Shown here: in pieces, positions 6,962-14,603 of the stretch
Layout: each line of letters starts with the position of its first letter
Numbering within the stretch: the first letter of the stretch is position 1
Origin: an uncultured Bacteroidales bacterium
GTDB taxonomy: Bacteria; Bacteroidota; Bacteroidia; Bacteroidales; Bacteroidaceae
DNA length: 42,607 bases
Assembly (NCBI GenBank): GCA_902789725.1
Contig: CADAPC010000049.1
Span: 1 to 42,607, forward strand
Reading direction: 5' to 3'
Notes under the pieces: model-generated
Databases searched by the model: none
The model's input: only the letters and a program-made list of their open reading frames with translations
Told to the model about the DNA's origin: nothing
Position numbers and translations under genes: made by a program

Positions 6962-7819
6962 TTCTAACTGGTCAAAGGGATAGCGTTCTGTGCGCACCTG
7001 CATGGTGCCGTTATACATACGGCCAGAGAGTTCGTTGTACTTCACGTTCCAGTCGCGCTGCATCTTCAAGACTTTTTTGCGGTCGCTGTCCTTGAAGAAA
7101 CGTTCCTCCAACTGGTAGATGGGGAATGAGCCGTTTTCCACGCTGACGGCCTCCCACGTGTAGAGGTGCTTGGTATCGTAAATCTTCATGATGAGGCCAG
7201 GCAGTCCGCCGAACTTCCACGGGCCGGACTTCATGGGGATGGCTGACGTGAACCATGCTACATAGTCACGTCCGCGCCAGTGGCAGGTGGCCCGCTGGCA
7301 CTGATAGCCGCAGATGTTTTGCTTCTCGTTTCCGAGTGTCCACTGCATCGACGGCCACGACTCTTTATAGCGGTATTGGTTAAACTCTGCCGCCGGCATC
7401 ACTGCCCACTCGGTCAGTTCTTTGCCACGGACGAAAATTTGTGAGTACTGATACTCCGACCAAATATCCTTTCGGAAACCTTTCAACTTGAGTGCATTGG
7501 GATAGTACGTCTTGTTGGGATTGGCCTTTAGCCACTGCCGCAGGGCCTCGTCGTTCTCGGCCAGGAAGTGGCTGGCGTACTGCGTCATGCCTTTGTCCGT
7601 AAGCAGTTGACCGCAGTCTATCCATGTGTCCTCGTCCTTCAAGTCCTTGGCATTGAAGGCATAGAGTATGCGGATGTTGCTTGTGCCAATCACGGTGGCT
7701 TTCACCACGCCGTAGTCCACCTGTCGCGGACGAGTCGCCGTGCTTTGCTTCTGTTGCGCATTTGCCCCGCCACACACAGCGGCGAGGGCGATGATGATGG
7801 TGATGATTTTCTTGTTCAT
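6947..7819 (-). CDS. GLPGLI family protein, subgroup B
   Basis: Exported 290-residue GLPGLI protein. Leader MNKKIITIIIALAAVCGG, cleavage expected after ANA. Motifs are NIRILYAFNAKDLKDEDTW, IDCGQLLTDKGMTQY, YQCQRATCHWRGRDY and WKFGGLPGLIMKIYD. Its core is nearly identical to that of the 3248-4195 protein. It ends LELTEQ because the last codons and stop lie in a hairpin repeat. The YAFNAKDLKDEDTW stretch resembles subgroup A, suggesting mosaic origin. Confidence 0.9.
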   Translation of the reverse strand: MNKKIITIIIALAAVCGGANAQQKQSTATRPRQVDYGVVKATVIGTSNIRILYAFNAKDLKDEDTWIDCGQLLTDKGMTQYASHFLAENDEALRQWLKANPNKTYYPNALKLKGFRKDIWSEYQYSQIFVRGKELTEWAVMPAAEFNQYRYKESWPSMQWTLGNEKQNICGYQCQRATCHWRGRDYVAWFTSAIPMKSGPWKFGGLPGLIMKIYDTKHLYTWEAVSVENGSFPIYQLEERFFKDSDRKKVLKMQRDWNVKYNELSGRMYNGTMQVRTERYPFDQLELTEQ

Positions 7820-7820
7820 A

Positions 7821-7868
7821 TTACTATGCGTTTTGTTATTCCAATTACTATGCGTTTTGTTATTCCAA
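7821..7868. repeat. 24-bp tandem duplication between GLPGLI genes
   Basis: A 24-bp unit beginning TTACTATGCGTTTTG is present twice in perfect tandem. The second copy overlaps the stop codon of the upstream GLPGLI gene. It only lengthens the intergenic gap and looks like a replication-slippage duplication. Confidence 0.85.
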
Positions 7869-8723
7869 CTCTAACGGGTCGTATGGATAGCGCTGCGTCT
7901 TGGGACGGAAATTGAAGTCGAGCATGCCGGAGAGTTCGTTGAAGCGGCGGTTCCACTCGCCCTGCATCTTCCACACCTTCTCGCGGGTGCTCTTCTTGTA
8001 GTAGCGCTCCTCGGGCTGGTAAATGGGAAACGCGCCGTTTTCCACAGCCACGGCCTCCCATGTATAGACGTACTTAGTATCATATACCTTCATGATGAGA
8101 CCTGGCAGTCCGCCGAACTTCCACGGCCCGGACTTCAGGGGAATCTGCGACGTGAACCATGCCACATAGTCACGTCCCCGCCAGTGGCACGTGGCTTTCT
8201 GGCACTGGTAGCCGCAGACGGTCTGTTTCTCGCTTCCGAGCGTCCAGTGCATCGACGGCCACGGCTCCGTGTAGCGGTAATGAGCCGTTTCGGGGCTGGG
8301 CATGATGGCCCACTCCGTTAGCGCATTGTCGCGCACATAGAAATAGCCATACTGATATTCCGTCCAGGAGGAAGACTCGCGCCCGTGCAGACATAGCCCG
8401 TTGGGGTAGTAGCTCTTGTTGGGATTGGCTTTGAGCCACGCCCGCAGAGCCGAGTCGTTCTGCGCCACGAAGTAACTGGTGTAGAGCGTCAGCCCCTTGT
8501 CGGCAAGCAGTTGTCCGCAGTCTATCCACGACTCCGGGTCGTGAATGTCCTTCGGCTGGAAAGCATACTTAATCCTTATCTTGCTGGTGCCTACCACAGT
8601 GGGCTTCTTCATGCCGTAGTCGGCGGGCATCGGCCTCACGGCCTTTCCCTGCTTCTGCTGCGCCGTCGCCCCACTGCACACAGCGGCGAGGGCGAGGATG
8701 AGGGTTATGATACGAATGTTCAT
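7860..8723 (-). CDS. GLPGLI family protein, subgroup B (first of the series)
   Basis: Exported 287-residue GLPGLI protein, the first of nine in transcription order, starting 12 bp after the TonB-domain gene. Leader MNIRIITLILALAAVCSG, cleavage expected after ATA. Motifs are KIRIKYAFQPKDIHDPESW, IDCGQLLADKGLTLY, YQCQKATCHWRGRDY and WKFGGLPGLIMKVYD, ending PLELE. It is the most divergent of subgroup B in its N-terminal part. Its place beside the TonB and receptor genes suggests it is the ancestral unit of the array. Confidence 0.9.
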   Translation of the reverse strand: MNIRIITLILALAAVCSGATAQQKQGKAVRPMPADYGMKKPTVVGTSKIRIKYAFQPKDIHDPESWIDCGQLLADKGLTLYTSYFVAQNDSALRAWLKANPNKSYYPNGLCLHGRESSSWTEYQYGYFYVRDNALTEWAIMPSPETAHYRYTEPWPSMHWTLGSEKQTVCGYQCQKATCHWRGRDYVAWFTSQIPLKSGPWKFGGLPGLIMKVYDTKYVYTWEAVAVENGAFPIYQPEERYYKKSTREKVWKMQGEWNRRFNELSGMLDFNFRPKTQRYPYDPLELE

Positions 8724-8735
8724 ACGGAAGTGCTG

Positions 8736-9164
8736 CTATTTCAGTCTGAAGGGAATGGCAAGCATCATCTTCGAGCGGATGGCCTTGCCTTTCAGTTGGG
8801 CGGGCTGCCACTTCGGCATGGCCTTGACCATGCGGATGCCCTCGGCGTCGAGGGCAGGGTGAACGCTGTCGGGCACCTTGACATCGGTCAGCGTGCCGTC
8901 CTTCTCCACGATGAAGTGGACGCGCACGGTGCCGCTGGCCCCGGCCTTCTCGGCCTCCTTCGGGAACTTCAGGTTCTGCATCATGAACTGCAACTGCTTC
9001 TCCATGCCGCCCGTGAACTCGGCCCGCTTGTCCACTTTGTCCTGCTCATAGACAGGCTCCTGCTGCTGTTCGGTCTGTTGTTTCTGCTGGGTCTGTGCGT
9101 GGCAGACGGTGGTGCCTGCCGTCAGCATGGCTGCGGCAATGGCGATGAGGATGTTTTTCTTCAT
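8736..9164 (-). CDS. short exported TonB C-terminal-domain protein
   Basis: This 142-residue protein has a hydrophobic leader (residues 1-23, MKKNILIAIAAAMLTAG then VCHA-Q), a Gln-rich linker of about 25 residues, and a TonB C-terminal domain at about 55-142 with VRVHFIVEKDGTL and MPKWQPAQLKGK. The Met at 9164 was chosen because the upstream in-frame Met precedes non-leader residues. If the leader is cleaved the domain is soluble in the periplasm; if it stays, the protein is a minimal TonB with an unusually short linker. Its C-terminal domain resembles that of the sigma-TonB fusion upstream (MPRWQPAQNKGR). It lies between the receptor gene and the GLPGLI array and probably works with the receptor. 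Confidence 0.85.
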   Translation of the reverse strand: MKKNILIAIAAAMLTAGTTVCHAQTQQKQQTEQQQEPVYEQDKVDKRAEFTGGMEKQLQFMMQNLKFPKEAEKAGASGTVRVHFIVEKDGTLTDVKVPDSVHPALDAEGIRMVKAMPKWQPAQLKGKAIRSKMMLAIPFRLK

Positions 9165-9205
9165 AACGTTGATTTGTTTGTTTTGAGGGTTATACATTAT
9201 ATATA

Positions 9206-11926
9206 TTATAGAAGTTTGAACCTGACGGTTGCGATGATGTTGCGTGGCCGCAGTTGCGAGGTGTTGGTGTAGATGTCGAGGCCGCTGTAGTTGACGCGGG
9301 TGTACTGGCGCTGGTCGAAGAGGTTGTTCAGCTGCAGTTCCAGGTCGATGTGCTTCAGTTTCAGTTTGGCGGTGGCGTCGCCGAACCAGGCGTGGCGGTT
9401 CTCGGCAGTCAGGTTGTTGTAGTTGTCCTCGGCGGCGAGGGTCAGGGTGAGAGTCTTGGTGGGATAGACGCTCATGGACAGGCGCTGGGTGTTGCTGCGC
9501 ACGGTGGTGGCCTGCTCGCGGCGGCCCTCGGTGTAACTGCGGCTCTGGGCGAAGCCGCTGCTATAAACGATGCCTATCCACTCGAAGGGGCTGAACGAGA
9601 GACTGCCGCCGAAACTGAGTCCCTGGACATGGTACTGGTAGAGGCTCTGGCTGATGAGACGCTCGCTCTCGGAGAGGCTGTAGCTGCCGAAGACGCGGAT
9701 GGTGGAGCGGAGGAAGTCGAAGCCCTTGCTGGCCTCGCCGCTGACGCTGTAGTTGCTGGCGGTGGTGGGCTGGTTGACAGCCTGCACGACGCTGGTGGCT
9801 CCCTCGTAGTTGTAGCCGTAGATCTGGTTGTCGTGGGTGCGACGGTAGTTGAAACCGATGTTGGCGAAGAGGGCGCGGATGGCACTGCGGTAGCGCAGGC
9901 CGACGTTGGCCCCGTAGTTCTTGGTCTCGGAGAGTTGTTCGACGTAGCTGCGCTGGAAGGCACGGTAGTTAGACATGATGTAGCCGCTGTAGATGCCGCC
10001 CGGGTCGCCCACGGTCTTCGAATAGCTGGCACCGGCGTTGAGCCAGAGGTCGCGGGTGATGGTCCAGTTCACGGAGAGCGAGGGGAAGAAGAGCAGGTGG
10101 GTGTAGCCGTGCTTGTCCTTCCTGATCTTATCGTCGAGGGTCTGAGTGTAGAGTTCGAGGGGCAGACCGAGGGTGATGTCGAGGTCGGGCGTCTCGTACT
10201 TATAACTCTGCCCGAGGGCGAGGCAGTAGGTGTTGTACCAAAGGTCGTTGCTCAGTTGGTTGTGCTCGGCAGGCGGCATGAAGCCATCGAGGTCGGTCTT
10301 GATGCCGTGGAGGTTGGCCGAGGCGCTGATGCCGTAGTTGAACTTGAAGTGGTCGGCCACGCGGATGCCGTAGCTGGTATTGAAGCGTCCGGCGATGTGG
10401 TGGGAGTTCACGTCCTGCGAGTAGGCGGTCTGAGTGCCTTGCAGCAGGGAGTCGATGCCCACGGTGAGGGTGTTGGGACGATGGGAATAGCCAGCGGAGA
10501 AGTGGAGGTCGAAGGTGTTCTTGCCGATGTTGCGGATGGTGTTGAAGGTGTTCGACACGGTGAGTTGCGGACGGTCGAAGTGCTGGCGCACACGGTTGTT
10601 GCCGTAGTTCACGGGGGCAGTGCCTGTGCGCTCGGAAGAGAGCTGTCCGTCCACGCGGTCGCTGTTCCAGTTGGTGTCGAACTTCAGCACGTCGGCCACG
10701 AAGCCGTTCTGTGCGTTCCAGTTGTAGCGGGCCTGTACGTTGAGGTTGTTCATCTTCGTCTCGCTGGTCATGGTCTCGGTGGTGAGCAGGCGGCTGTCGT
10801 CGCTCAGGAAGCGGTCGCCCACGCTGCTGCCCTCGCGGCGGATGCGGTCGTTGTGGTAGGCGATGTTCAGACCCAGTTCTGTGTCCTTGTTGGGCTTCTC
10901 CAGGTGGTTCATGGTCAGGATGTGGCTGTGGTTGTCGAAGGTGCGCTTCTGCGGCAGGCCGGAGCCGCTGGGCATGACGGTGCCCGTGGGGCAGAATGGA
11001 TAGAGGCTGACGCTGTTGATGCTGGAGTAGTGCTGCGTGAGTTCCTTCGACACGTCGTCGCCCGTGTTGTTGCCTTTATACAGCGTCATGTTCTGGCGAC
11101 GCTTGGCGAAGTACATGCCCACGACCTCGGCAGTCCAAAGCGGGTTTTGGCCGATAACGGTCTGGCCGTCGTCCAACGGTCGGCTACCGATGTGCCATCC
11201 GCCAGCCCACTGGATGCCGCCGCCCAGCATGGTGTTGACGGCGACCGTTCCCTTGGCCGAGTCCTTCAGCTTCAGGTTGATGGCCACGTCGTCTGTGAGT
11301 TCCTTGCCTTGAAGCATCTTCACGGGCTGGTGGTTCTCCAAGACCTGCACGGTGGCCACGTCGGAGGCGTTGATGTTGTTGGTGGCCAGTCCGTAACGGC
11401 CTTGCAGCAAGTCCATCTCCTCGACATAGAATTTCTTGATGCTCTTGCCGTTATACTTGATGCCGCCATTGTCGGCCACCTCGATGCCGGGCATACGCTT
11501 CAGCACGTCGCCGATGACGCGGTCGCCCTGCTGCTGGTAGGCTCCGACGAGGTAGTTGAGCGTGTCGCCGTTCTGCCGAATCTTCTGCGCACGGACGCTA
11601 ACCTCCTTCAGCTGGATGGCCCGCTGATTGGCGCGGATGTTCAACCGCTGGCTCTTGTTCGCCACGATGCGCGACACGTTGCCGACGGACAGGCCCGCTG
11701 CCGTCACCACGAGCGTGTCTGCCGTGCTCTTGAACGATAATTTGTAATAGCCTTTCGCATCGGTGTCGGCAAAGCCGAGAATATTGCCCGTTCCCTTGGG
11801 TGCCACGGTGACGTAGGCATCGACGGCATGACCGAGGGAGTCGGTCACGGTGCCCTCAATGACGGTCTGTGCGTTGGCCGTCAGTGCTGCGAGGGCGAGG
11901 ATGGTTGTGATGAGTCTTTTATACAT
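9206..11926 (-). CDS. TonB-dependent outer-membrane receptor-like protein
   Basis: This 906-residue outer-membrane protein has a signal peptide (1-19, ending TANAQ), a carboxypeptidase regulatory-like domain at about 20-105 (VIEGTVTDSLGHAVDAYV), a plug domain at about 125-230 (DVLKRMPGIEVADNGGIKYNGK) and a long beta-barrel ending in a strand with terminal VRFKLL. It belongs to the outer-membrane beta-barrel receptor type often found beside GLPGLI genes, not the SusC type, and no SusD gene is present. I see no N-terminal STN signalling domain, so any signalling to the upstream sigma-TonB protein would have to use the TonB contact itself. The substrate is not evident. The gene starts 185 bp after the sigma-TonB gene, behind a terminator-like hairpin. 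Confidence 0.92.
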   Translation of the reverse strand: MYKRLITTILALAALTANAQTVIEGTVTDSLGHAVDAYVTVAPKGTGNILGFADTDAKGYYKLSFKSTADTLVVTAAGLSVGNVSRIVANKSQRLNIRANQRAIQLKEVSVRAQKIRQNGDTLNYLVGAYQQQGDRVIGDVLKRMPGIEVADNGGIKYNGKSIKKFYVEEMDLLQGRYGLATNNINASDVATVQVLENHQPVKMLQGKELTDDVAINLKLKDSAKGTVAVNTMLGGGIQWAGGWHIGSRPLDDGQTVIGQNPLWTAEVVGMYFAKRRQNMTLYKGNNTGDDVSKELTQHYSSINSVSLYPFCPTGTVMPSGSGLPQKRTFDNHSHILTMNHLEKPNKDTELGLNIAYHNDRIRREGSSVGDRFLSDDSRLLTTETMTSETKMNNLNVQARYNWNAQNGFVADVLKFDTNWNSDRVDGQLSSERTGTAPVNYGNNRVRQHFDRPQLTVSNTFNTIRNIGKNTFDLHFSAGYSHRPNTLTVGIDSLLQGTQTAYSQDVNSHHIAGRFNTSYGIRVADHFKFNYGISASANLHGIKTDLDGFMPPAEHNQLSNDLWYNTYCLALGQSYKYETPDLDITLGLPLELYTQTLDDKIRKDKHGYTHLLFFPSLSVNWTITRDLWLNAGASYSKTVGDPGGIYSGYIMSNYRAFQRSYVEQLSETKNYGANVGLRYRSAIRALFANIGFNYRRTHDNQIYGYNYEGATSVVQAVNQPTTASNYSVSGEASKGFDFLRSTIRVFGSYSLSESERLISQSLYQYHVQGLSFGGSLSFSPFEWIGIVYSSGFAQSRSYTEGRREQATTVRSNTQRLSMSVYPTKTLTLTLAAEDNYNNLTAENRHAWFGDATAKLKLKHIDLELQLNNLFDQRQYTRVNYSGLDIYTNTSQLRPRNIIATVRFKLL

Positions 11927-11954
11927 TTTTATTATAGGTGTTTTGAGGTTACTG

Positions 11955-11988
11955 AAAAACTCCGCCGCATCATCCCGACGAAGCGGAG
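11955..11988 (-). terminator. terminator or attenuator in the receptor leader
   Basis: Read on the minus strand, CTCCGC pairs with GCGGAG (11988-11960). A further CGTC/GATG helix inside gives about 10 pairs around a GGGAT loop, followed at once by TTTTT. It lies between the sigma-TonB gene and the receptor start at 11926, where it could end the sigma transcript or attenuate the receptor operon. Confidence 0.5.
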
Positions 11989-12111
11989 GTGTGTGCCTAT
12001 AGGTCTTTCTTGTTTACTAATTTTTTGCTTTATGAAATTCGCGATTAAAAGAGTGCCAAAGTGAGCTTGTTCACGATTTGGCCGAATGTGAGCGAATTAT
12101 CTAAATTCGCG

Positions 12112-13062
12112 TTAATTCAATCGGAACAGAATAGGCATGCTGTATCTACAGCGCACGGTTCGACCTTTGTTTTGGGCTGGTTGCCAGCGTGGCATCAAGT
12201 GTAGGACGCGTAAGGCTTCTTCAGTGAGACGGTCATCAGGCGTTTGCACTATTTCAAAGTTAGATAGACTACCGTCTTTCTCCACGACAAACTGAATGAT
12301 GACACGACCTTGAACGCTGTCGGCTTCGGCACTCTCCGGATAGTGCAGGCTCCGCATCAGAAATTGCCAGAAAGCATCCATGTCGCCAGGGTAAGAGGGC
12401 TTCACCTCTACATCATCAAAATTATAAATTGTAGTGTCCTCTGGTATTCCAAATACATGCTCTATGGCTCCGCGCACGACGCCATTTGGATGGATGGCGG
12501 ATGCCACGGCGATACCCGTAACCAGTCCCACAAGAATGAACATAATCAGATGGCGAAGGTCGAAGAAACGACGGCGCAACTCGGTTCGCAAGGTGCTACG
12601 CACGTTGGAGATGGTCTTGCGGACGGTGCCCACGGTGATGCCTCGCACTTCGGCAATCTCATCGACGGTCAGCCCTTCGTCGTAGAACATCTGCCACACC
12701 TCGCGTTCGGCCTGAGGCAGACGCTGGAGGCGGGACTGCAACCACTCTGAGTTCTCGCGCTCCTCGGCCTCCTCTTGCGGTGTGATCTCGGTGATGGCGG
12801 CACTCTCTTCGTCCACCAACTCCACTTGCGTCCGATGTCCGCGCCACATGTTGACGCAGACATTACGGGCGATGCGCAGGATGTAGGCATCGGTAAGTTC
12901 CACGCGGTCGCGCACGTTCCATGCCCGGAGCCACGTCTCTTGCACCACCTCCTCGGCCTCGGTGTCGGAGCCGAAGAACTCACGTCCCATCTGCATCAGC
13001 CGAGGGCGAAGCCGTTTCTCTATCTGAGCAAACTCGAGCTCATTTGTATGTTCCTTGTTCAT
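12112..13062 (-). CDS. membrane-anchored ECF sigma factor fused to a TonB C-terminal domain
   Basis: This 316-residue protein has three parts in one uninterrupted frame. Residues about 15-75 are sigma-70 region 2 (AEEVVQETWLRAWNV, AYILRIARNVCVNMWR). Residues about 108-165 are region 4 with its helix-turn-helix (LTVDEIAEVRGITVGTVRKT). Residues 171-191 are one transmembrane helix, preceded by basic residues that favour a cytoplasmic N-terminus. Residues about 228-316 are a TonB C-terminal domain (LHYPESAEAD, GRVIIQFVVEKDGSL, MPRWQPAQNKGR). The periplasmic linker is only about 35 residues and not Pro-rich, far shorter than in a classical TonB. No anti-sigma gene is adjacent. Position suggests it controls the receptor/GLPGLI operon, which I infer rather than see. 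M56-peptidase/TonB fusions are known in Bacteroidetes; I do not know of a characterised sigma/TonB fusion. Confidence 0.92.
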   Translation of the reverse strand: MNKEHTNELEFAQIEKRLRPRLMQMGREFFGSDTEAEEVVQETWLRAWNVRDRVELTDAYILRIARNVCVNMWRGHRTQVELVDEESAAITEITPQEEAEERENSEWLQSRLQRLPQAEREVWQMFYDEGLTVDEIAEVRGITVGTVRKTISNVRSTLRTELRRRFFDLRHLIMFILVGLVTGIAVASAIHPNGVVRGAIEHVFGIPEDTTIYNFDDVEVKPSYPGDMDAFWQFLMRSLHYPESAEADSVQGRVIIQFVVEKDGSLSNFEIVQTPDDRLTEEALRVLHLMPRWQPAQNKGRTVRCRYSMPILFRLN

Positions 13063-13131
13063 AAGTCTTCACTTTTGGTCGTTCTGCCTAATATAACACA
13101 AAACACCCCGAAAGTTTACCCATAAAAAATG

Positions 13132-13584
13132 TTAAATATCCGTTACCCCTATCCCTCCTTTCTGCTGGTAACGTGCTATGATGCGTGATTTGACTTGCTT
13201 TAAGTGGTAAGCCATATAGTCGCGGCCCATTCTCTCCGCCGTTGGGCTCTGGCGGTAGTGCCTTTCAAGGTCTGCACCATCGACGACATAGACGGTGCAG
13301 GGCTTGTCGGCACGGATAGTGACGGGAGCGGCATCGCCGTCGAGACAGTAGGGATAGTTGCCCACAAGGTCGCCCGCAGCGACGGTCTCGACCGTGCTCT
13401 CGCCACCCTCGTAGTTACGGACAAGGTAATGGAAACTGCCGCTCTCAATGTAACCAAACAAGCGGGCAGCGGCTCCCTCGGCCTCAAAGATGTCGCCCGC
13501 CGAGAAGTGCATAGCCCGACCATGGTGCAGACAGTAGTCGCGCAGATATGCCAGGGCCTCAGAATAATGTGTTTTTTGTTTCAT
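13132..13584 (-). CDS. Crp/Fnr-like protein lacking the HTH domain
   Basis: This 150-residue protein has the cyclic-nucleotide-binding-type beta-roll of the Crp/Fnr family (HFSAGDIFEAEGAAARLFGYIESGSF, shown in part by FSAGDIF and YIESGSF) and the start of the dimerisation helix (AYHLKQVKSRIIARYQ), then stops. Family members usually have about 200-230 residues with a C-terminal winged helix, which is absent. The Met at 13584 was chosen because the upstream in-frame part is low-complexity leader DNA. It is co-oriented with the sigma-TonB gene and ends 70 bp before it. It may be a ligand sensor without DNA binding, or a truncated regulator. Confidence 0.7.
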   Translation of the reverse strand: MKQKTHYSEALAYLRDYCLHHGRAMHFSAGDIFEAEGAAARLFGYIESGSFHYLVRNYEGGESTVETVAAGDLVGNYPYCLDGDAAPVTIRADKPCTVYVVDGADLERHYRQSPTAERMGRDYMAYHLKQVKSRIIARYQQKGGIGVTDI

Positions 13585-13675
13585 ACGCTCATGATTTTGC
13601 AGTTTTTTGCCTACAAAATAACAAAAAAGGGCGTAAAAAACAACTCGGCGAAGCCCGAAAACAGGTCGCCGAGGG

Positions 13676-13701
13676 TGCAACTCTAAAACTAGTTTTAGAA
13701 A
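13676..13701. repeat. inverted repeat, left copy, flanking the Abi island
   Basis: TGCAACTCTAAAACTAGTTT (20 bp, extending to 26 bp with one mismatch) is repeated in inverted orientation at 14604-14629. Each copy also contains the palindrome AAACTAGTTT. The pair bounds about 950 bp holding the HTH fragment and the decayed Abi gene. Confidence 0.75.
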
Positions 13702-13800
13702 TTCAAGAAATTTTGGGCTCAGTTGAGCGTCTTTTGAGCCAAAAGTATGATGGGAAGACTGTTTGGCTTTATGTCTTTCCGAGTGTAATTTGACTGCGTC

Positions 13801-13974
13801 TTATTCCTTCTTACGAGGCATAGTGCAAGCGCGCTTGCCCTCTGCTCTCGTTTCGTACGTCATTTCCTTGCGGAGTGTGCTCAGGTAGATGGGCGTGATG
13901 TTGAGGAACGAGGCGATGTCCTTCAACGAGAGCATCTGCACCACCTGCGGACAGCGGTCGATGAGCCCATCATG
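13801..13974 (-). pseudogene. Crp/Fnr-type C-terminal HTH fragment
   Basis: On the minus strand an open frame encodes LIDRCPQVVQMLSLKDIASF followed by LNITPIYLSTLRKEM and a basic tail ending PRKKE. This is the typical C-terminal winged-helix recognition segment of Crp/Fnr regulators, with no N-terminal sensor domain and no start codon. It is joined, in a different frame, to the C-terminal end of the Abi pseudogene, so a deletion or recombination created the junction. It is the domain the downstream 150-residue Crp-like protein lacks, but it lies upstream of that gene in transcription order. Confidence 0.65.
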
Positions 13975-14445
13975 GCAGGTTGCACACTTGGATATTTTGT
14001 CAGAAGAGATTTGAATTCCTGCACAAATGTATTCTGGGGATTGATACTATTGAGCCAATAAGCAATGCAGCAAAGTTGAGGATAGAGACGGTCTGAATGA
14101 AAATGGTTATTGGTTATCCATCTCCCCCTCATTCGCTCATTTGTCCTTGGAAATGTATGATTCTTGTCCTGACGGATATTTCAATTTGCTGAATGCTGCA
14201 AAAATGAGAGTCTTCAGTTCTGAATCAAAATTATAGCGAGCAACAACATCTTCAAAATGACTGCCAGAACGGAACAAGTGGGTCGAACTGTTTTGCTCCA
14301 TCGTGCGCCAATATCCGGCAAGACGGAAATAACTGATGTTCTCCAAAACCGAATGTGCGTTCTGCTCATCGTCAAAGATGAGTCCACGTCCTTTCAGAAT
14401 AGCAATTTGGTCGTTGATAGAAATGGGTTGCTTGTTATATCTCAT
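13966..14445 (-). pseudogene. decayed Abi_2-type (AbiD/AbiF-like) abortive-infection gene
   Basis: The start at 14445 gives MRYNKQPISINDQIAILKGR, with YFRLAGYWRTMEQ, the N-terminal signature of Abi_2 proteins. After LKTLIFAA the frame is lost: a +1 shift continues the family sequence as IQQIEISVRTRIIHFQGQMSE, then a stop. A third frame then resumes as GRWITNNHFHSDRLYPQLCC and runs to the usual C-terminal end (KYPSVQPAMMG). About a third of the expected length is missing in the middle. The gene therefore carries a frameshift and an internal deletion and should not make a working toxin. Confidence 0.7.
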
Positions 14446-14509
14446 TGCCCTATATAAAAAAAACGCCCCGCCCTGGTTCGCTGGTCTTCGGGAAGCGTGG
14501 CGGGTTCTG
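14446..14509 (-). ncRNA. structured leader RNA of the Abi gene (abiF-RNA-like)
   Basis: Between the minus-strand promoter (14516-14546) and the Abi start at 14445 lies a leader of about 64 nt with a GC-rich hairpin (CCCGCC at 14504-14499 pairing with GGCGGG at 14472-14467, and a smaller inner GC helix), then GCG and eight T. A conserved structured RNA upstream of abiF-type genes is known (abiF RNA motif). Placement and terminator-like architecture fit, but I cannot run a covariance model. Confidence 0.5.
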
Positions 14510-14515
14510 TTGATG

Positions 14516-14546
14516 CAAAGGTACTGGTTTTCCCTGGACTGACAAA
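14516..14546 (-). promoter_or_regulatory. promoter of the Abi leader
   Basis: On the minus strand, TTTG (14546-14543) is followed after 19 bp by TACCTTTG (14523-14516), a good match to the Bacteroidetes -33/-7 consensus. It still drives the leader RNA although the gene is decayed. Confidence 0.65.
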
Positions 14547-14603
14547 ACATTTTGAGGGAAAATGATTGTTTGGAAGCACATTTTTATGTCTTTTTTGCAG
14601 TTT

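Noticed and set aside
9254..11740. 828-codon open frame antisense to the receptor gene
   Set aside because: It mirrors the receptor codons, has biased low-complexity composition (Val, Gly, Ala, Glu, His) and no family features. It is a shadow frame.
12112..13062. Sigma-TonB join as a frameshift or assembly artefact
   Set aside because: The frame is continuous across the transmembrane segment, composition is even, and all three domains are complete.
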